From Phoronis australis (taxonomy: Eukaryota > Phoronida > Phoronidae): DNA of 64,000 nucleotides. Below, piece by piece: positions 1 through 13,142 of the stretch. The stretch is taken from contig NMRA01000217.1 in assembly GCA_002633005.1 (NCBI GenBank), forward strand, positions 546,228 through 610,227. Direction: 5' to 3'. The number at the start of each line of letters is the position of its first letter. Position 1 is the stretch's first letter. Under the pieces are notes generated by a model, which was not told where the DNA came from, ran no database searches, and saw only the letters and a program-made list of their open reading frames with translations. The position numbers were made by a program, and so were the translations under genes.

Positions 1-252
1 ATTTGAGAGCACGGGCATGATTGGGCTATACATGTATGAACTGACTAAAAGTACACGTTGAATAAGCAATTCGAATGTATTGTGATGACGTGTCAAGGAA
101 GTAGATAACGCAATTTGGGCCGGGAAATAAGAAGAGGCATGCCGCCATACTGGGTCCAAAACGTCAGAATGACGCCTTATACGAATGTAAAGCATGGGCT
201 TTAAGTAAAACTACGCGATGACTAAGAAAAAGTGCGCGTTGAATAAGAACTG

Positions 253-404
253 CCTCCCGTTCAGTAACGCTAGGACCTCGTTAAAAAGCAAGACTTCGTG
301 AGATTACGTGAGATATTGCAGTGCATTTTAAATGAGAACACGTGACTTTGACTAGGTTTTAGCTAGGTCCTAGCGTAGGTCCCAGCGTCTACTGAACGCA
401 CGCC
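253..404 (+). mobile_element. Miniature inverted-repeat element (family M1), copy 1
   Basis: A ~150-bp element begins CCTCCCGTTCAGTAACGCTA and ends CTACTGAACGCACGCC. Its ends are inverted repeats (GTTCAGTAACGCTAGGACCT against the reverse complement of AGGTCCTAGCGTCTACTGAAC). Similar copies lie at 11178-11335, 12795-12943 (reverse) and 29311-29462, with a fragment near 3676-3755. It has no coding capacity, so it is presumably moved by an unseen transposase. The superfamily cannot be assigned because no clear target-site duplication is visible. Confidence 0.75.
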
Positions 405-1739
405 AGCACAATGATTGTCTAAGAACTAATTCAGCGCGTTGATTACTCAACACTACGCGTTGATTAAACAATACTACGCATTGATTAAGCACATTTCAAC
501 GCGCAGAAAGGTAATAGTTTAAGAACCCTTTAGCGCTTCATAAAAATGTTTACAGCCTTCCTTTGACAGTTGCGGAGTGTTTTGCGCTAGCGCGTTGAGC
601 CTGTTGACATCCAACCTGCAATCCCATTGATATAAGCAAATAAAAATTGTCGATTAGTTCAGGGGCAGTTTTAAGAAACATTTCGGTCTTAAATTAGACA
701 GAAATCGGACTAACTTAAGACCAAACTGTAGCCACGTTTCATAATTTTCTCCAAGACGGCAAAATCAAGACCCGATCGGATTTTGGTCTAAACGACCAAA
801 CATGACGACTGTCATCGCTGCTAACTTTTGAGGAAGAAATTTCCTTGATGTTTTGCGCATTTCTTTACAACTTAGTGATACCAGACACTATCAGATTGGA
901 GATCGTCTGCTTTTCTTTCGAGAACCGAGAAAACACTAGATACAAAGCAATGCGAATTACATGTGTAGTATCTGCACACCTGAAGTGATGTTCTCCATTG
1001 ATACACAAAACTGAATTTTGCACATTGCCTCACATAGATTGGTGAATTGGCAACAAGTGTGCAACACCGATTAATTTCTGTCTAAGTTACCGAAAACTGA
1101 CTGTGTTCATGAAACGGTCATATCTGAATTTTCGTCTTCGGTCTAAACTTTGCTTATCCTGAACTTTGGTCTTAACTTAGAATTAAGATAAGATCTTAAA
1201 TTTTCACTTATCCTTAACCCAAGGGAAAACTAAACCTTCTTCTTCTTAAGTCGTTGCTATATAAGCATTTCCGGTATTCTTACTGTAGAGCTTTTGTATG
1301 TGCGCCCAACTCCACCGACAACAGTCAACTAAAACGCGAATGGTGACTTGAAAGAAGCCGGCGCTAAAGGAAACTGACATAGGAAAATATTATGTCTAAT
1401 AGTGAGACCCGGGAAGTAGCTCTATATTTGTTAGACGGTAACCCTTCGGAAAATACATTACAATATAGGTCGTGATGAGGGTTTGCTTAGTTGCAAATAT
1501 TTTCCTACGGCACAACATCATCGTGATGTCTGGCCCTTTGGTTTTGAATGACAACGCGTGAATTTATAATTGTGGCTTCAAAAGTAGGCCCATTTGCTTG
1601 AATTTTATTTTCTTCCGAAGGTAGGTCCATGGGCGTAAATTTGGGAGATAGGACTTTTTGCTGAAGATATTGATTGGCCGTACTGTACACTCAGCATGTT
1701 TACACCCATGAGCCTCATGTTAATATAGGCAACAAAATT
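405..1739. other. Gene-free stretch with short 21-bp tandem repeat
   Basis: At 435-497 three imperfect 21-bp units share the core CGCGTTGATTA. The motif GTTGAATAAG also recurs near 57-70 and 239-249. The rest is AT-rich and broken by stops in every frame. I see no gene. Confidence 0.4.
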
Positions 1740-3297
1740 TATTCGCTGTTTGAACGAGTTTTGCTCAAAGATTTCAGACGTCTAGTAGACAAGCGTAGAT
1801 ATATGGTTGTAAAAAATCTTCCCCTTATGTCCATAGTAGCCATATTGAAGTGAGGTTTTGAGATGATCCACCAGCTTTGCGCTTGTCGGTATATCTGCAG
1901 AAGACAACTTATGAATAATATATCGTGGAAAAAGCGGCCAAACTCATCCAGTGTGACTTGTGAATTCCCTAAACCTCCAACAACATGTCCAATAGGTCCA
2001 TGAGAAATCTAATGTCTCTTGTAACCCGCTGTTGGAAATGTCGACCACCATTGTCCATCATTCACTAAAAGGTGACTCATTATGAATCGACGGTGAATGT
2101 TTAGATCGCTACGCTGAAGCACCTGTACTCTGCACTATACAACTACATGTACATGTATCACAGCTACCTGTATACAGTAGTTCACGGCGTCTAAGTCACG
2201 AAAGATTTGGCGTTTCACGCTAACCTGCTTCACGAGATCGATTATGTTTTTCGTGTTAGACTTAATTACGTAAGACTTTTTATGTTTCGCTGAAAATGTC
2301 TTTGTTTAGGAACTCAATCTCCGGTTGGCCGATCTGCATAGGCACACACATGTCGAGAGCTCTTCGCATTCTGGTAACCAGTAGAAAACCTCAACACCAT
2401 GAAAAGTTGTCACTAACTCCGTTTTACGTCTTTCTACCAACGTGCTGGCTTGGATATATATTTTCTTTCTAACTTTATGAATGAGTTTTTAAATGTCTGC
2501 TGAAAACTTCAGGTGACTATCGATTTCATTCAGACCACATGTTTTCTTCTTCTGGTAGGACTTCCCAACTGTCATCATCAACGTCGCCGTAAGGTTATGT
2601 CTCTTCTAGCCATGGTACATTTTTTACGTTAAGCAGCGGCGAGTACACCAGCAACTCATCTGGCACTGGAACATTTTTCTCTTCCGCATAGCAAAAATTT
2701 AGAACGCAGTCTACGCAATTTACAGCTTGATGAATCGATTCCTCAACTTAGCTCAAAGAATCAGCCAAGTAAGTAGCTGTTACCTTCGAAGAAAAAAATA
2801 ACCCAGATCCAGTTTTTCAAGGGTTTCAAGCTAACTGAATTGTATTTTTAGAGTGATTTACATGCACATACAATGCATCTCGATCAAAATGAATTGTGAA
2901 ATCTGTACCATCACTCATCAAGTCGCATGTTCTTTTAACAACACCAGTAACTGTAAAACATTATTCTCTATGTGTGAGCGCCTCAAGTACCTCTGATGCT
3001 TTATCAAATAAATTGCTTTTAATGTCGCATCCACCATTTACATTGACGTTTACCAGAAACATTCTCTCGACATTTATTCATGTACACTCGAGTTTGTAAC
3101 TACACCCACGATTTGTATAAACTGGACAACTAACTCTGTGGAAATCACTTCCTGTTGAGGGTCTGATGTGCAAAGCATTTCATTTTCCAAATATTTTGCT
3201 GCATCCAATAGCTCTTCTGCTTCACCAGGTTCAAGAATTCTATACGTGTCTCTTACACTTTCGCTGGTTACCCGAACTCTTTTACTGAAACCGCAGT
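1740..3297 (-). pseudogene. Decayed unidentified protein-coding sequence
   Basis: The minus strand carries several coding-like open runs broken by stops and frameshifts. One of about 73 codons (3295-3075) contains GEAEELLDAAKYLENEM. Another (about 3067-2830) has a single internal stop. A third (about 2740-2600) contains NVPVPDELLVYSPLLNVKN. A fourth (about 2300-2160) contains NTKNIIDLVKQV. The composition looks like protein, not noise, and the upstream end is cut by the miniature element at 3299-3465. I do not recognise the family. An old transposon protein is the likeliest source, because such fragments are otherwise surrounded only by repeats here. Confidence 0.35.
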
Positions 3298-3298
3298 A

Positions 3299-3465
3299 CA
3301 GGGGCGGATCCAGGATTTTGAGTTAGGGTCGGGAGAGGGAGCAGGAAGAGTATTGGCCATAATTTTGCCCGTCAAACATTCGCATCCTCGTACTGCCAAT
3401 TGGAATCTGGGAGAATTTCGGGGGGGGGGCATAGCCCCCTTGGCCCTCCCTTAAATCCGCCACTG
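3299..3465. mobile_element. hAT-like miniature element
   Basis: The ends are CAGGGGCGGATCCAGGATTT on the left and TAAATCCGCCACTG on the right, which are imperfect inverted repeats. CAGNGGCGGAT termini are common among non-autonomous hAT elements. The interior is G- and C-rich and non-coding. The same end sequence occurs inverted at about 21770-21803 and 22464-22497. It lies at the edge of the decayed reading frame at 1740-3297. Confidence 0.55.
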
Positions 3466-3675
3466 AAGTACATGTATTCATGTATGCTGCTTATTCCACA
3501 TGGGTTATTCCAAGCTAGGTGCACCACCTGGTGTTACATAACTTCTTCTCGACAAGTGTTTCTTAGATTACGGTTTGGTTTCGTGGGTGTTAGTTCAATA
3601 TCTTCATTTAGAACCAAGCTAGCCATCAACAGCTGTCTCACGGCGAGAAAAACCAATCCAAATACACAGGCTCTA

Positions 3676-3755
3676 ATTGAAAATACGCGGCAATATCTCA
3701 AGTAACCTCGTGAAGTCTTGCTTTTCCAGCGAGGTCATTACGAGGTCGTAGCGTT
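3676..3755 (-). mobile_element. Family M1 element, fragment
   Basis: The stretch containing AATATCTCAAGTAACCTCGT and GAAGTCTTGCTTTT matches the interior and one end of the M1 element in reverse orientation. The other terminal repeat is missing. Confidence 0.45.
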
Positions 3756-6491
3756 GTTGATGTTTTGCACCCCTTATTCTGCCACCAGTTTTATGTTTTG
3801 TGGGTGTACCGGTTGAAGTAATAGTCGTTGCTCGTGTAGTATAAGGCAGCCTTTACAATTTAATCTGCTTGTTTTAGTCGTTTGGCATCCTGGTCTTTAA
3901 TCATTCTATCTGAACGCTTCAGCGTGACCTGTCTTGCTTCTGTTCATTCTTCAAAATGGCACCTGAGCGCCATATTTCATTGTTTAAGCATTCAATGATG
4001 GAAACAATTCCGTAAAGTATTTCCGGCCACATTGAAGTTTGCCCCTTAGCGGCCAGGTGCCGGCGACTTCGTAAAAGCACCTGAAAATAAACAAGGAACA
4101 CAAATTTGATAACGGATAGACAAAAATGCGATCTCTGGCAAGAATATGATAGGCCAAAAAAGTGGGGCTAGAAATTTAATCAAAAATAGTCATCTAAGCA
4201 GTAAATCTGTAATATCTCGAGAACGGTAAGTCGTAGCGAGATATCCGATAGCGCTTGAGATGATCTATCTACAAACCAGATTTCACACAGTTCCGTCAAG
4301 GGTGGCCGAAGACATGGCTCACGAACTTAATTAATTGGAGGACAGTCATGTAAAATTCTCGGATTCTGACTCGAGAACTGTAACACCTGTTTAAAAACAA
4401 GTGGCGCGTTGCTGAAAGCTTTATGAAATGATCTACTGACTTAAAAAATTAGAAAAATCCCTTTTGAGACAACGGAGCAACTGTATGTGTTTGCGAACAA
4501 AAATAGTGAAATATAGCCTCCCTAATTATCTTGTTTACCGTTTCAACCAAAAACAATAGGATTCGAGCCATCCACTAGACACGTGTGTAAATTTCACTTT
4601 GATTGGCAGCATGCAAACAAAGAAAAAAAATATGAAAAAAAAACAGAAACGTGAACAAATTTCCTTTTAGCAAGAAATAACAAGAAAAAGGAGACATAGA
4701 ACAAAAAGTTAAGATCTCGAAGGAGCACGTTTTTCTAGATTTTGCAGTCCTTCATTGGCTGCTTAAGATACATATTTCTTATTTTTGGTGTCACGAGAAT
4801 TCGATCAACTGATGCCCATAATGTAACGAAAGTAATGTCTTCAGTCACTGTCGTGCTGGAATGCCTGTGTATACCATAGGAGGATTTACGCAGGGCTGGA
4901 TTATCCACATCTGACAAGACCAGAAAAACGTCCAACATGTCACGTTTATTCTTTTATTCGTACCCGACCATTAGTCCTTGGGAAATAGCGTTTCGGCATC
5001 TTTGCCACATCCTGGATCCGGCAATGTATAAGTACCTACAGACGTGGAACACATCAGTTTCACTGAGTAGATAAGTTTTACTCTTCGTGTGTTATGCCGC
5101 TTGTATAGCCAAGTAAGTCATGGGTGAGAACAGTGATTTTCTCATACCAGCCACTGCAGGGAAGTGTATGAGCACATCACCGTACCATTTTTAACTGACC
5201 AGAACCAAGTATGCTATTTTTAGAGGGAAATCGTTGGAGAGAGGAAAAAGGTCGACGTGCGTTTGGTACATGTCTATAGTTATGGACAACCTTTCACAAA
5301 AATGATCTACAGGCGTAACTTTGACGCAAGACAATTTATCGTCCGCTAAGGCTCATCGTTAACACATGATCTTTGAAAAAGCAAGGTCAAATCATGTAAC
5401 AGCATTTGGCGCAAAATGCCAGCAAATCTCAGGAGACCTCATGCCTAGTTTATAAAAACAGGATTATTCACTTTAATATTAAGACACTTAGCTAACACGA
5501 ACATTCCTGTTGTCAATTAACGGATGCTTTGCTGTAACAACAAGGAAACATTTTTCTGTTCTCAATGGAATATAAGTGCATGATACCATTTTTTTGCACT
5601 GACAAGTTCAAAACCAACGTAAAACAAAAAAATGTGTTGTCCTTGAGACAGGGTTGAGCTAAGGACTATAGCATTTTTGAGACGAAAAATTAGAGATTCA
5701 GGCAATGTGTTTACTTGGAAAATACTGCATTATCTCCCTCGAGGATTGGTCGCTTCTGTTTTGCAGCACGTACAGTGTACTTCAAATGCTCGAAACGACA
5801 ACTGAAAACAATTTAGTCACTCCAGTAGTGGCCCCAGACAACCGTTCCAAGCTATTGAAGACGTAGCTACAACCATTATCTTCAACTTTCTGTACCCTTG
5901 GCCTATTTTATCAGTGATGGCGACAATACCATCCAACAGCAATCACCAGCAGCTCCTTGGTTCGCCGTTCTATATCGATGAATGCCGCTCACTCAGCTGT
6001 CCCGGCCACTAAAAACAAAAAAACGTGAATCGCCCACGATCGTGTAGTAAAAGTTTGGAGCATCGTGACCACAACTGCAACTGTCAACGCGCGTTCATGT
6101 ACATGTAACTCCTTCAACACACAAAGAGTAGTAATCACGTTTGGCTCACTCTTCGAGGGCGTTAGATGCCGTTACCGGTCCGCAACAAATGCTGTCCACC
6201 CGCAAATTTGCATTTACAGTGTACACGTACGAAAGACAGCTGGGAGCAATCAACACGAAATAGCTGATGGGTTTCAAGTGTACATGTAAACAGTACGACT
6301 TACACGGCAGCACGTGACACCGCGGCATCCATGTTTGACACTGGTCTAATAGGTAAAGCGAGTTGCTCTCGATCAGTTGCTCCAATTACACAAGTGGTGC
6401 ACGGCGAAAAAATCATCTTTCACTACGCTTACGCAATTGCGTATATGCGGGTGATCCTCTAGCATTCCAAATGGTTTGGACGTTAGGCCTA
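3756..6491. other. Gene-free stretch, nothing recognised
   Basis: No splice-supported exon or RNA gene is visible. The minus-strand open run 4938-4735 (about 67 codons) reads like protein but has no recognisable motif or splice context. TACATGTA-type palindromes occur near 6100 and 6280. Confidence 0.3.
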
Positions 6492-6897
6492 CCCTCTGAC
6501 ACAGCGCCACCTTTTCTGAAAAGTGGCCCTGTGGAAATATGATGAACGACACACGGAATATTCCGTGTGTGGACAACAATGCGCTTGCTTGGTCGGAAGT
6601 TTATGGATTACATCGCCACCACTTACAATCGCCTTCAATGTACTGTACTTGTTTGGGGTTAGCCACGGGATCGGGGTTCCTGTGATTTTGTTTACTCCGA
6701 TCACTATCCGTCTTAATAAATTGCAATTATTCAAGTCAAAGGTGGTCGCCATATTACGTAACAGTAAACTGAAAGGGGTTTCTCAGATTTCAACCAATGG
6801 GAATGACTGAAAATTATGACGTCGGTTTCATTACTTTAACCAATAAGAAGCCATGATAAACAACATTCCACAATGCAACCTTTCGTAGCACTGTGAA
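6492..6897. repeat. Dispersed repeat R2, copy 1
   Basis: This ~400-bp stretch matches 9734-10152 along its whole length. Shared blocks include AAAAGTGGCCCTGTGGAAA, GCTTGGTCGGAAGTTT and TATGACGTCGGTTTCAT. It contains a 22-bp perfect palindrome at 6549-6570 centred on GGAATATTCC. The open frames inside are not conserved between the two copies, so it is probably a non-coding mobile repeat. Confidence 0.65.
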
Positions 6898-9733
6898 TGA
6901 GTGTATTTGGACGTTCGCTATTGTTTATGCGAGCATGCGCAGACAATCTTCGTGTAAAGACTCATGCTGATCCAGTTTGGGATCTAATGTCGTATGAAAG
7001 CGCAAGTCGCTTCGTGACATCTCATGGGCGGCGCAGCACTGAAAAAGTGGAAGCTATAGCCCCCCAGCCCCCTACGGTGCGCCCCCTATGCAACTGACAC
7101 CGTAACAACTGTCTTTCGTGTAAACGTGACTATATTGAAACGAGATGATTGGCTCACGGATGTGGTTTTCTTGGTACATTAAGGCGCTCAGGCCACCACC
7201 TATTGCTCATGACTTGACTCGGAAATTGACGAGCCACGTGCCTTAGTTCTATTAATATTCCCAGCTTCACGCGATTTGTGTGTGCCAATTTTCGCCTCGT
7301 ATCCCTAGAAATTTTCTTGGTTAAGATCGCAGACGTTCTTTTCTCATAAAGCACAGTTCTCCCGCGACATCATATTATTGGCCAGGCACATTTTCTTAAA
7401 AACGTGACTCACAAAAGTATACATGAAGTTCAAATTCACGAGCTACAGTCCACTGAGCTTGCAGATAAACTATCCACGAATCCGAATCTGGAAACTGCGG
7501 TTCACGAGAAAAGAAACACGTTAGTGTGAAAAAGACAGCTCTGCGTGAGAAAGGAAATTCGCCAGCTGTGAAATAACAGTATTCCTGGAAAAGAACGTTG
7601 TTCGTGAGAGAGGAGGACGGTCTTGAATTCTTTCTTTCTAGTGCCAAAGCTTTTTAACTTTAAATGTTAAATTGATGGATTGCCACAGTTGGGTTAATTT
7701 CAATTCGAGGCAGTATTTCATTATTTCTGTTTGATAATCAAATTAGTGCCAATAAACATGCGCAATAGGTACGGTAGTGTTTCTCAAAATTTAGTTGAGA
7801 AGTTCAAAAAATTAAACAGGTTACTTCAAAAAGTGTAATGCTCTTAAATGAGCTGTAAGTAAAAGACATGTTCAATTATCTGAGGTTTAAAGCACACGAT
7901 TGGCACCGATCGAGGCAGAAAACGTTGAAAATGGCGGAAATAGCAGAGAGCGCAAGATAGGACCAACAAAACATATCCCGAGTACCAGTGTTTAAATTAA
8001 TTTACCTACAAGGTTTCCCTTCAATGTTTGGTCAGTTACAGTCAGTTTTTTCAGACTGGCCAATGAAAATGATTTTACTTGGCTTTGCATTTTGTGATAG
8101 CACCTGCTTTGGAAGTCATACGGTAAAGATGTCTAGAGTGAAATTTCAGAGTCTAATAGTGTGAGAAATTAAAGGCCTAAAAAGCCAAATCGAGTGTCAG
8201 TTTTTTAGTTAAACATAATTTGGAACTGAAAATTAATGTTTTTGGGTGTATCGCACCATCTTTTGATTGATGTTCAAACTTTCTAAAAATATTGGAAATT
8301 GTACAAGTTTTCATTTGCAAACTACGGATTTTTAATACGAATATACAGGTAAGCGTTTAATGGGTTTACTGCCCTGAAAAAGCATTGATAACAGTACAGC
8401 TTTTATGTGGTATCGTTGTTTCCTAACTAAGCATGTATCACCGGGGTAACTTCTCGTACACCAGGTGAAACTCGTGCGATTATGTTGCTATTGCCATCTC
8501 CACTCAGCATACATGTACATTCGCATGTGCCATGGTTTCAACGGTCTTGCACATGTAGAATCTAATCACGGTAAGAAATATTAGGAGACTGATTTATGAG
8601 AGTACACTGTAAAACGAATGATACGAGAAGCGTTTTATTCAGCTAAATATGGCGAGGGGTAGCCTTAACCTACACTTCAGATCTCCAGTGTAACGAAATT
8701 CACTTTACAAAAGGACTTTGAGAATATTTTTGTTCAAGATAAACATTATTTTATAAGGTGAATATCCGGCATGGGAAATTGAAGCACGCGTAACGAGAGG
8801 AGAAATCCAGAATGCTTTCTTTATACTTGTTGTAAAATAAAAAGACAATATTCAGAGAGCGTGAAATTCAATAACATCTCGAGTGTTTCCGGAGCAGTGT
8901 TCTATCGTGTCTTGATATCCGCCGCGTGTTCATTAATAGTCTATAAACTGCGGCAAATTATATCGGTTCGGAATTAACTAGTTAATCAAATTCGCTAGAA
9001 CGAATATTGGGGTTAATATCAAATCAGTTTGAACATCGGAGCTCTTGACACCCGTCAATCAAGGGTAAGATCTGAAAAGAATTTCCATTATTCAGAGGGC
9101 CACTAAAGCAACATTACGCATTGTTTGCATTTTCGCCATCTTTTCGAGAATACTGACCGGAGAACCGTCAGCGTTACAAATGACGTTAAGCAAACGAGGA
9201 CAGAAAGTGCTTTCCTTGCGTTAGAGAACTGCACATACGCAGTCGTATGTTTTAGTTAAACCCAACATGTTATTTTGTTAAGAAATCGTCGCCTGAAATT
9301 AAAGAAACAACTAAAAAGGCAATATTTCGATTTGGTTATGCTTCGTCGGATAGGCCATGTCATGCAATATTCACGTATTTGCGAAATTGGCTTGTGTCCA
9401 TCTTGCAGACTTTTGTTTTCACTCGTTTTATAAAAAGACGAACTACTGTAATATAGCAGATTTTTTTTGTAACATCTCCCCCTTGTCTTAAGGTCTCAGA
9501 GTTCCCTCTTCGTTAGAAAATGCATGCTCAGGTAGAGATTTCAACCAGAAAAGGCACACTCAGTTCAGTCGCAAGGCGAATCTAGGCGCGTAGAAACCTG
9601 CTCAATTAGAGCGACACGTCTCGTATACACCTTCCATGATTGTAATGTCGCACATGGGCTACATGTTGTACGTAAGCTTCCAATGAAATTATCCTTAAGA
9701 TACGCGCGCTCCCGTAGTGCAGCGCTACTTAAC
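6898..9733. other. Gene-free stretch, nothing recognised
   Basis: AT-rich sequence with stops in all frames and a few open runs under 90 codons that carry no motif. No tandem array, RNA gene or transposon end is recognised. Confidence 0.3.
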
Positions 9734-10152
9734 CCCCTGACACAGCGTTACCTGCACTGAAAAGTGGCCCTGTGGAAACATGGTGAACGACACACGGAAC
9801 TCCGTGTGTGGGCATCAATGCGCATGCTTGGTCGGAAGTTTTTCGATCATATCATCGCCACTTGCACATGCCTTGTATGCACTATACTTGTTTGGGCTTA
9901 GCTACGGGATCGGAGTACCCCTGATTTTGTTTACTTCTTGAGTGCCCGTTTTAATAAATTTCAACTATCTAAGTCAAACGCGGTCGCCATACTACCTACA
10001 TGTAACAGTAAACTGAAAGGGGTTATTCAGATTTTACACGAATGGGAATGGAGTGACTGAATGTTATGACGTCGGTTTCATAATATTACTTTAAATAATG
10101 AGAAGCCATGATAAACAACATTTCACAGTGCTACCTTTCGTAGCACTGTGAA
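9734..10152. repeat. Dispersed repeat R2, copy 2
   Basis: Second copy of the repeat at 6492-6897. The palindrome present in copy 1 is reduced here to ACACACGGAACTCCGTGTGT. The adjoining 131-codon open run (10156-10551) has no recognisable domain and lies outside the repeat. Confidence 0.65.
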
Positions 10153-11177
10153 AGAGTGCAGCGCTACCATTGCTGTGAGATCAGCATTGACAGTGCCCGC
10201 TGCTTGTCTCTAGTGCGACTCAGACACGTTTTGCGCGGCGTTGGCTTATTGCCATCTTATAAGGTACAGGCGCCATTAATGGAGACTTTCAATTTAGTTA
10301 ACAATAGCTTGATCTGTTATAAATCCCCACAGGAGTCGCCCCAGTGGGATATCTGCGTTTTTCTCTACAAACCTCGCCGGTTGGCAGAAACATTTCAAGG
10401 TTTGCTTTATCGGTTCAATGAAAGCTTGATAGGTGCACAATGCACTCAGTACGCTCATGAAGTACATGTACGACGGCGACTGCAACCTGAAATCACTAAT
10501 CATACAGCATATATAAATCACCGCATCATACAGCTTGAAATCAGTTGTTGAACTTTTGACATAAGTATTGTAAAAAAATATAAACCGCACTGCCATATCA
10601 CTAACCGGAAGCTGATTTCAGCTTAACTCACAGAAAAAACACCGGATTACATCAAAACAGTATTACATAAAAGCTAAAAAACAGAAGCTAAGACGACTTT
10701 CCTATTCATTTTTTCAGTGAAACAAAATAAAACTCTTTATCCATCGAAACACTCAAAAGTTTGAGAAAAAAATGAAAACTCATCACAAAGTCTGCTAAAT
10801 GGGTAAGCGTGACCTATGCTTTAGGTCAGTTACACAACAGTAGCGAAAGACCACCCACCAAGAATCATAATATCTAATCTTTGCACCGTGAGTATGAGAT
10901 TCAGTTAAATCCCGCTTTCATCACTTAAGTGGAAGCCAATGATCCATTAGCAGCTTAAAAAACGAGGATTGATTGAAATCACCAAAACAGGATTTAGTAT
11001 CCTTTGGAATATTTCAAAACAATGCGTGATTCATAATGTTTTCTAGAAAATCTATCATCCGAGAGCCAACGAATATCGTGAAAAGAATTCACTAGGAGGC
11101 GCTAGTAAAGAGCCACGGCTGAAGAATACAAGGCATTCAGGGCTATCACCGTAGTTATGCCCGTGATCAAAGTTCTG
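10153..11177. other. Gene-free stretch
   Basis: Holds an open run of 131 codons on the plus strand (10156-10551) and an overlapping one of 100 codons on the minus strand. Neither has a known motif or splice context, and both are likely chance. Confidence 0.25.
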
Positions 11178-11335
11178 CCTCCCGTTCAGTAACGCTAGGG
11201 CCTCGCTAAAAACCAAAATATCGCGAGATTACGTGAGATATTGCCGTGTACTTTAAATATGAACTTGTAAACTTTGGCTAGATTTTCGTTAGGTCCTAGC
11301 GTAGGTCCTAGCGTAATTGAACGCTGACGCACGCC
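11178..11335 (+). mobile_element. Miniature element M1, copy 2
   Basis: Matches 253-404 from CCTCCCGTTCAGTAACGCTA to the terminal ACGCACGCC. A small insertion separates TTGAACG from the terminal ACGCACGCC. A C-rich fragment and a single N (11425) follow it. Confidence 0.7.
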
Positions 11336-11862
11336 TGTTCTCAGCCTAGTTAGGTAATAAATTATCGCATAGGCGGATTTAGTGGGAGGGGGCGGGTCCC
11401 CCCGGGCCCCCCCCCCTTGGCTGCNCAGGCGACCGGCAGTGGCGCTGGGCATTACGCCTGCGTTTCCTTCGTCTGCTCCACTGTGCAATGAAGAAAATTA
11501 GTAATACTTCATTTTTTAAAGAAAATAGCATCTGAGTGATGGTGAAAAAAAAACACAAGCTGCTGGTAAGATGTCAATTTTAATCGAAGCCATAGTGAAT
11601 CCCACAGAAACTCCTAATTCTCTCTTTGTCAAACCTTAACTTAAGACGATTTCCAAAGCAATCGCGTCATTATTGCCAACACAAAAACGGATTTGGTCTT
11701 TTGGGCAATTGTACACTGTTTTAACTACAACAAATTTGCTACGAACTGATTGCACAAAATATATAACATGTAATAAGCATTACAAAAAGAAGGAGGTTTC
11801 GCGTGCAAACGCTGTGGACCATAAACAAGTAGGTCTCTTAGTATCAAAGAAGGAGTTACATC

Positions 11863-11932
11863 GTTGTGCTGCAGTGGTAAAACACGCGCGAACTATCCGC
11901 TAGGTCGTGAGTTCGAGTCTGTGGTATTTGCA
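11863..11932 (+). repeat. tRNA-derived SINE head
   Basis: A box-A-like TGCTGCAGTGGTAAAA is followed about 35 bases later by a box-B-like GAGTTCGAGTCT, the internal polymerase III promoter spacing of a tRNA. The acceptor stem does not pair and the anticodon loop lacks the usual T before the anticodon, so this is a decayed SINE head, not a working tRNA gene. Confidence 0.4.
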
Positions 11933-12794
11933 GTTTTGCCTGATTGACACCTCCTTTTTTCGCCTTTTTTTCTTGCATAAAACGTCGGGAACCAAGGGAA
12001 ATGCTTGATTTTTAGAGGAAAAAACAGAAAAATTTCCTGTGCTATGTGCATTTGCAATCGTGCTTTGAGCAAATGTTTACAGACAAAATGTGGGCCCCTT
12101 GTGATATCTTAGATCCATCACTGTATTGACTGCTTAATTCATGAGCAACAACTAGTTTCCCAACTTCTAAAATATAAAATACTGTCTACTTGCATTTCGC
12201 AGTGGCTCCCCGGAAACCGCATTTTCAATTCACACTGCAATGGACTTCAAGCCTGGATGGATGAATGACCAAAATTTCCTCGATACCCACTTCTCTCTTA
12301 TTCTTAGAATAAACCTAGGAACCAATGCTCCCGTAATAAACGAAGGGAGCAAATTACGACATTTAATTTCATCATGGCCACAGTCATAGTTTATGCCGGT
12401 GTTTACTTACACAACTATACGACTTGGTGTAGGTCGTGAGGGCCAAGACCCCACCGACTCTCCGTCATATTAACCGCTTTGAATCACGAACTGCTGGCAT
12501 GTAGACGGGCAGAACTATACTTTACTATATATTTGGTGCCGCTGTCAAATCAAACCATAAAGTGCAAATCCCGGGTTTTTGAAGTTATTAGCTTGATATG
12601 CCTCAATTGACATATACATGTAGCCTAGTTTTGTTAAGCATATAAACTTCCACTTTTGCACATTGCCGATGCTGTTATGGTTTACGGCTGAATCACTTTT
12701 GCCCTTACCCGAGTGTCAGTTCTGAGCGCGTGACGGCATAGGCAGTGTTAGCAATGACAACGAAGTTGACTGCAATGAAACGAGTAGGCCTACT

Positions 12795-12943
12795 GGCGTG
12801 CTTTCAGTAGCGCTAGTACCTTCGCTAGGACCTAGCTAAAATCTGGCCAGAATCACGTGTTCTCATTGACAATACACGACAATATCTCACGTAATCTCGT
12901 GAAGTCTTGCTTTTTAGCGCGGTCCTAGCGTTACAGAACGAGG
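12795..12943 (-). mobile_element. Miniature element M1, copy 3 (inverted)
   Basis: Reads GGCGTGCTTTCAGTAGCGCTA to CCTAGCGTTACAGAACGAGG, the reverse complement of the M1 consensus. Its right end lies about 200 bp before the Kolobok-like element at 13143. Confidence 0.7.
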
Positions 12944-13142
12944 GTCGGGAGTCAGTGATGTGAGAAGCAGCTCGGTGTTCGCTTGATTTACACCTGTCAC
13001 CAGCTCCTGCGAAAGCAGCGGGACTTGATCCTGAGACTGTCGTGGTTGTGCGACTCGTTGTACGGTGGTTGTAAAATGACGGCACCTTTTTCTCCGTTGC
13101 TTACGATAGACTTACTACATGTATCTCTATCGATAGAGTTAA

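Noticed and set aside
11863-11932. Functional tRNA gene
   Set aside because: Acceptor stem does not pair and the anticodon loop is abnormal. A SINE head fits better. The same holds for 23029-23105 and 41325-41400.
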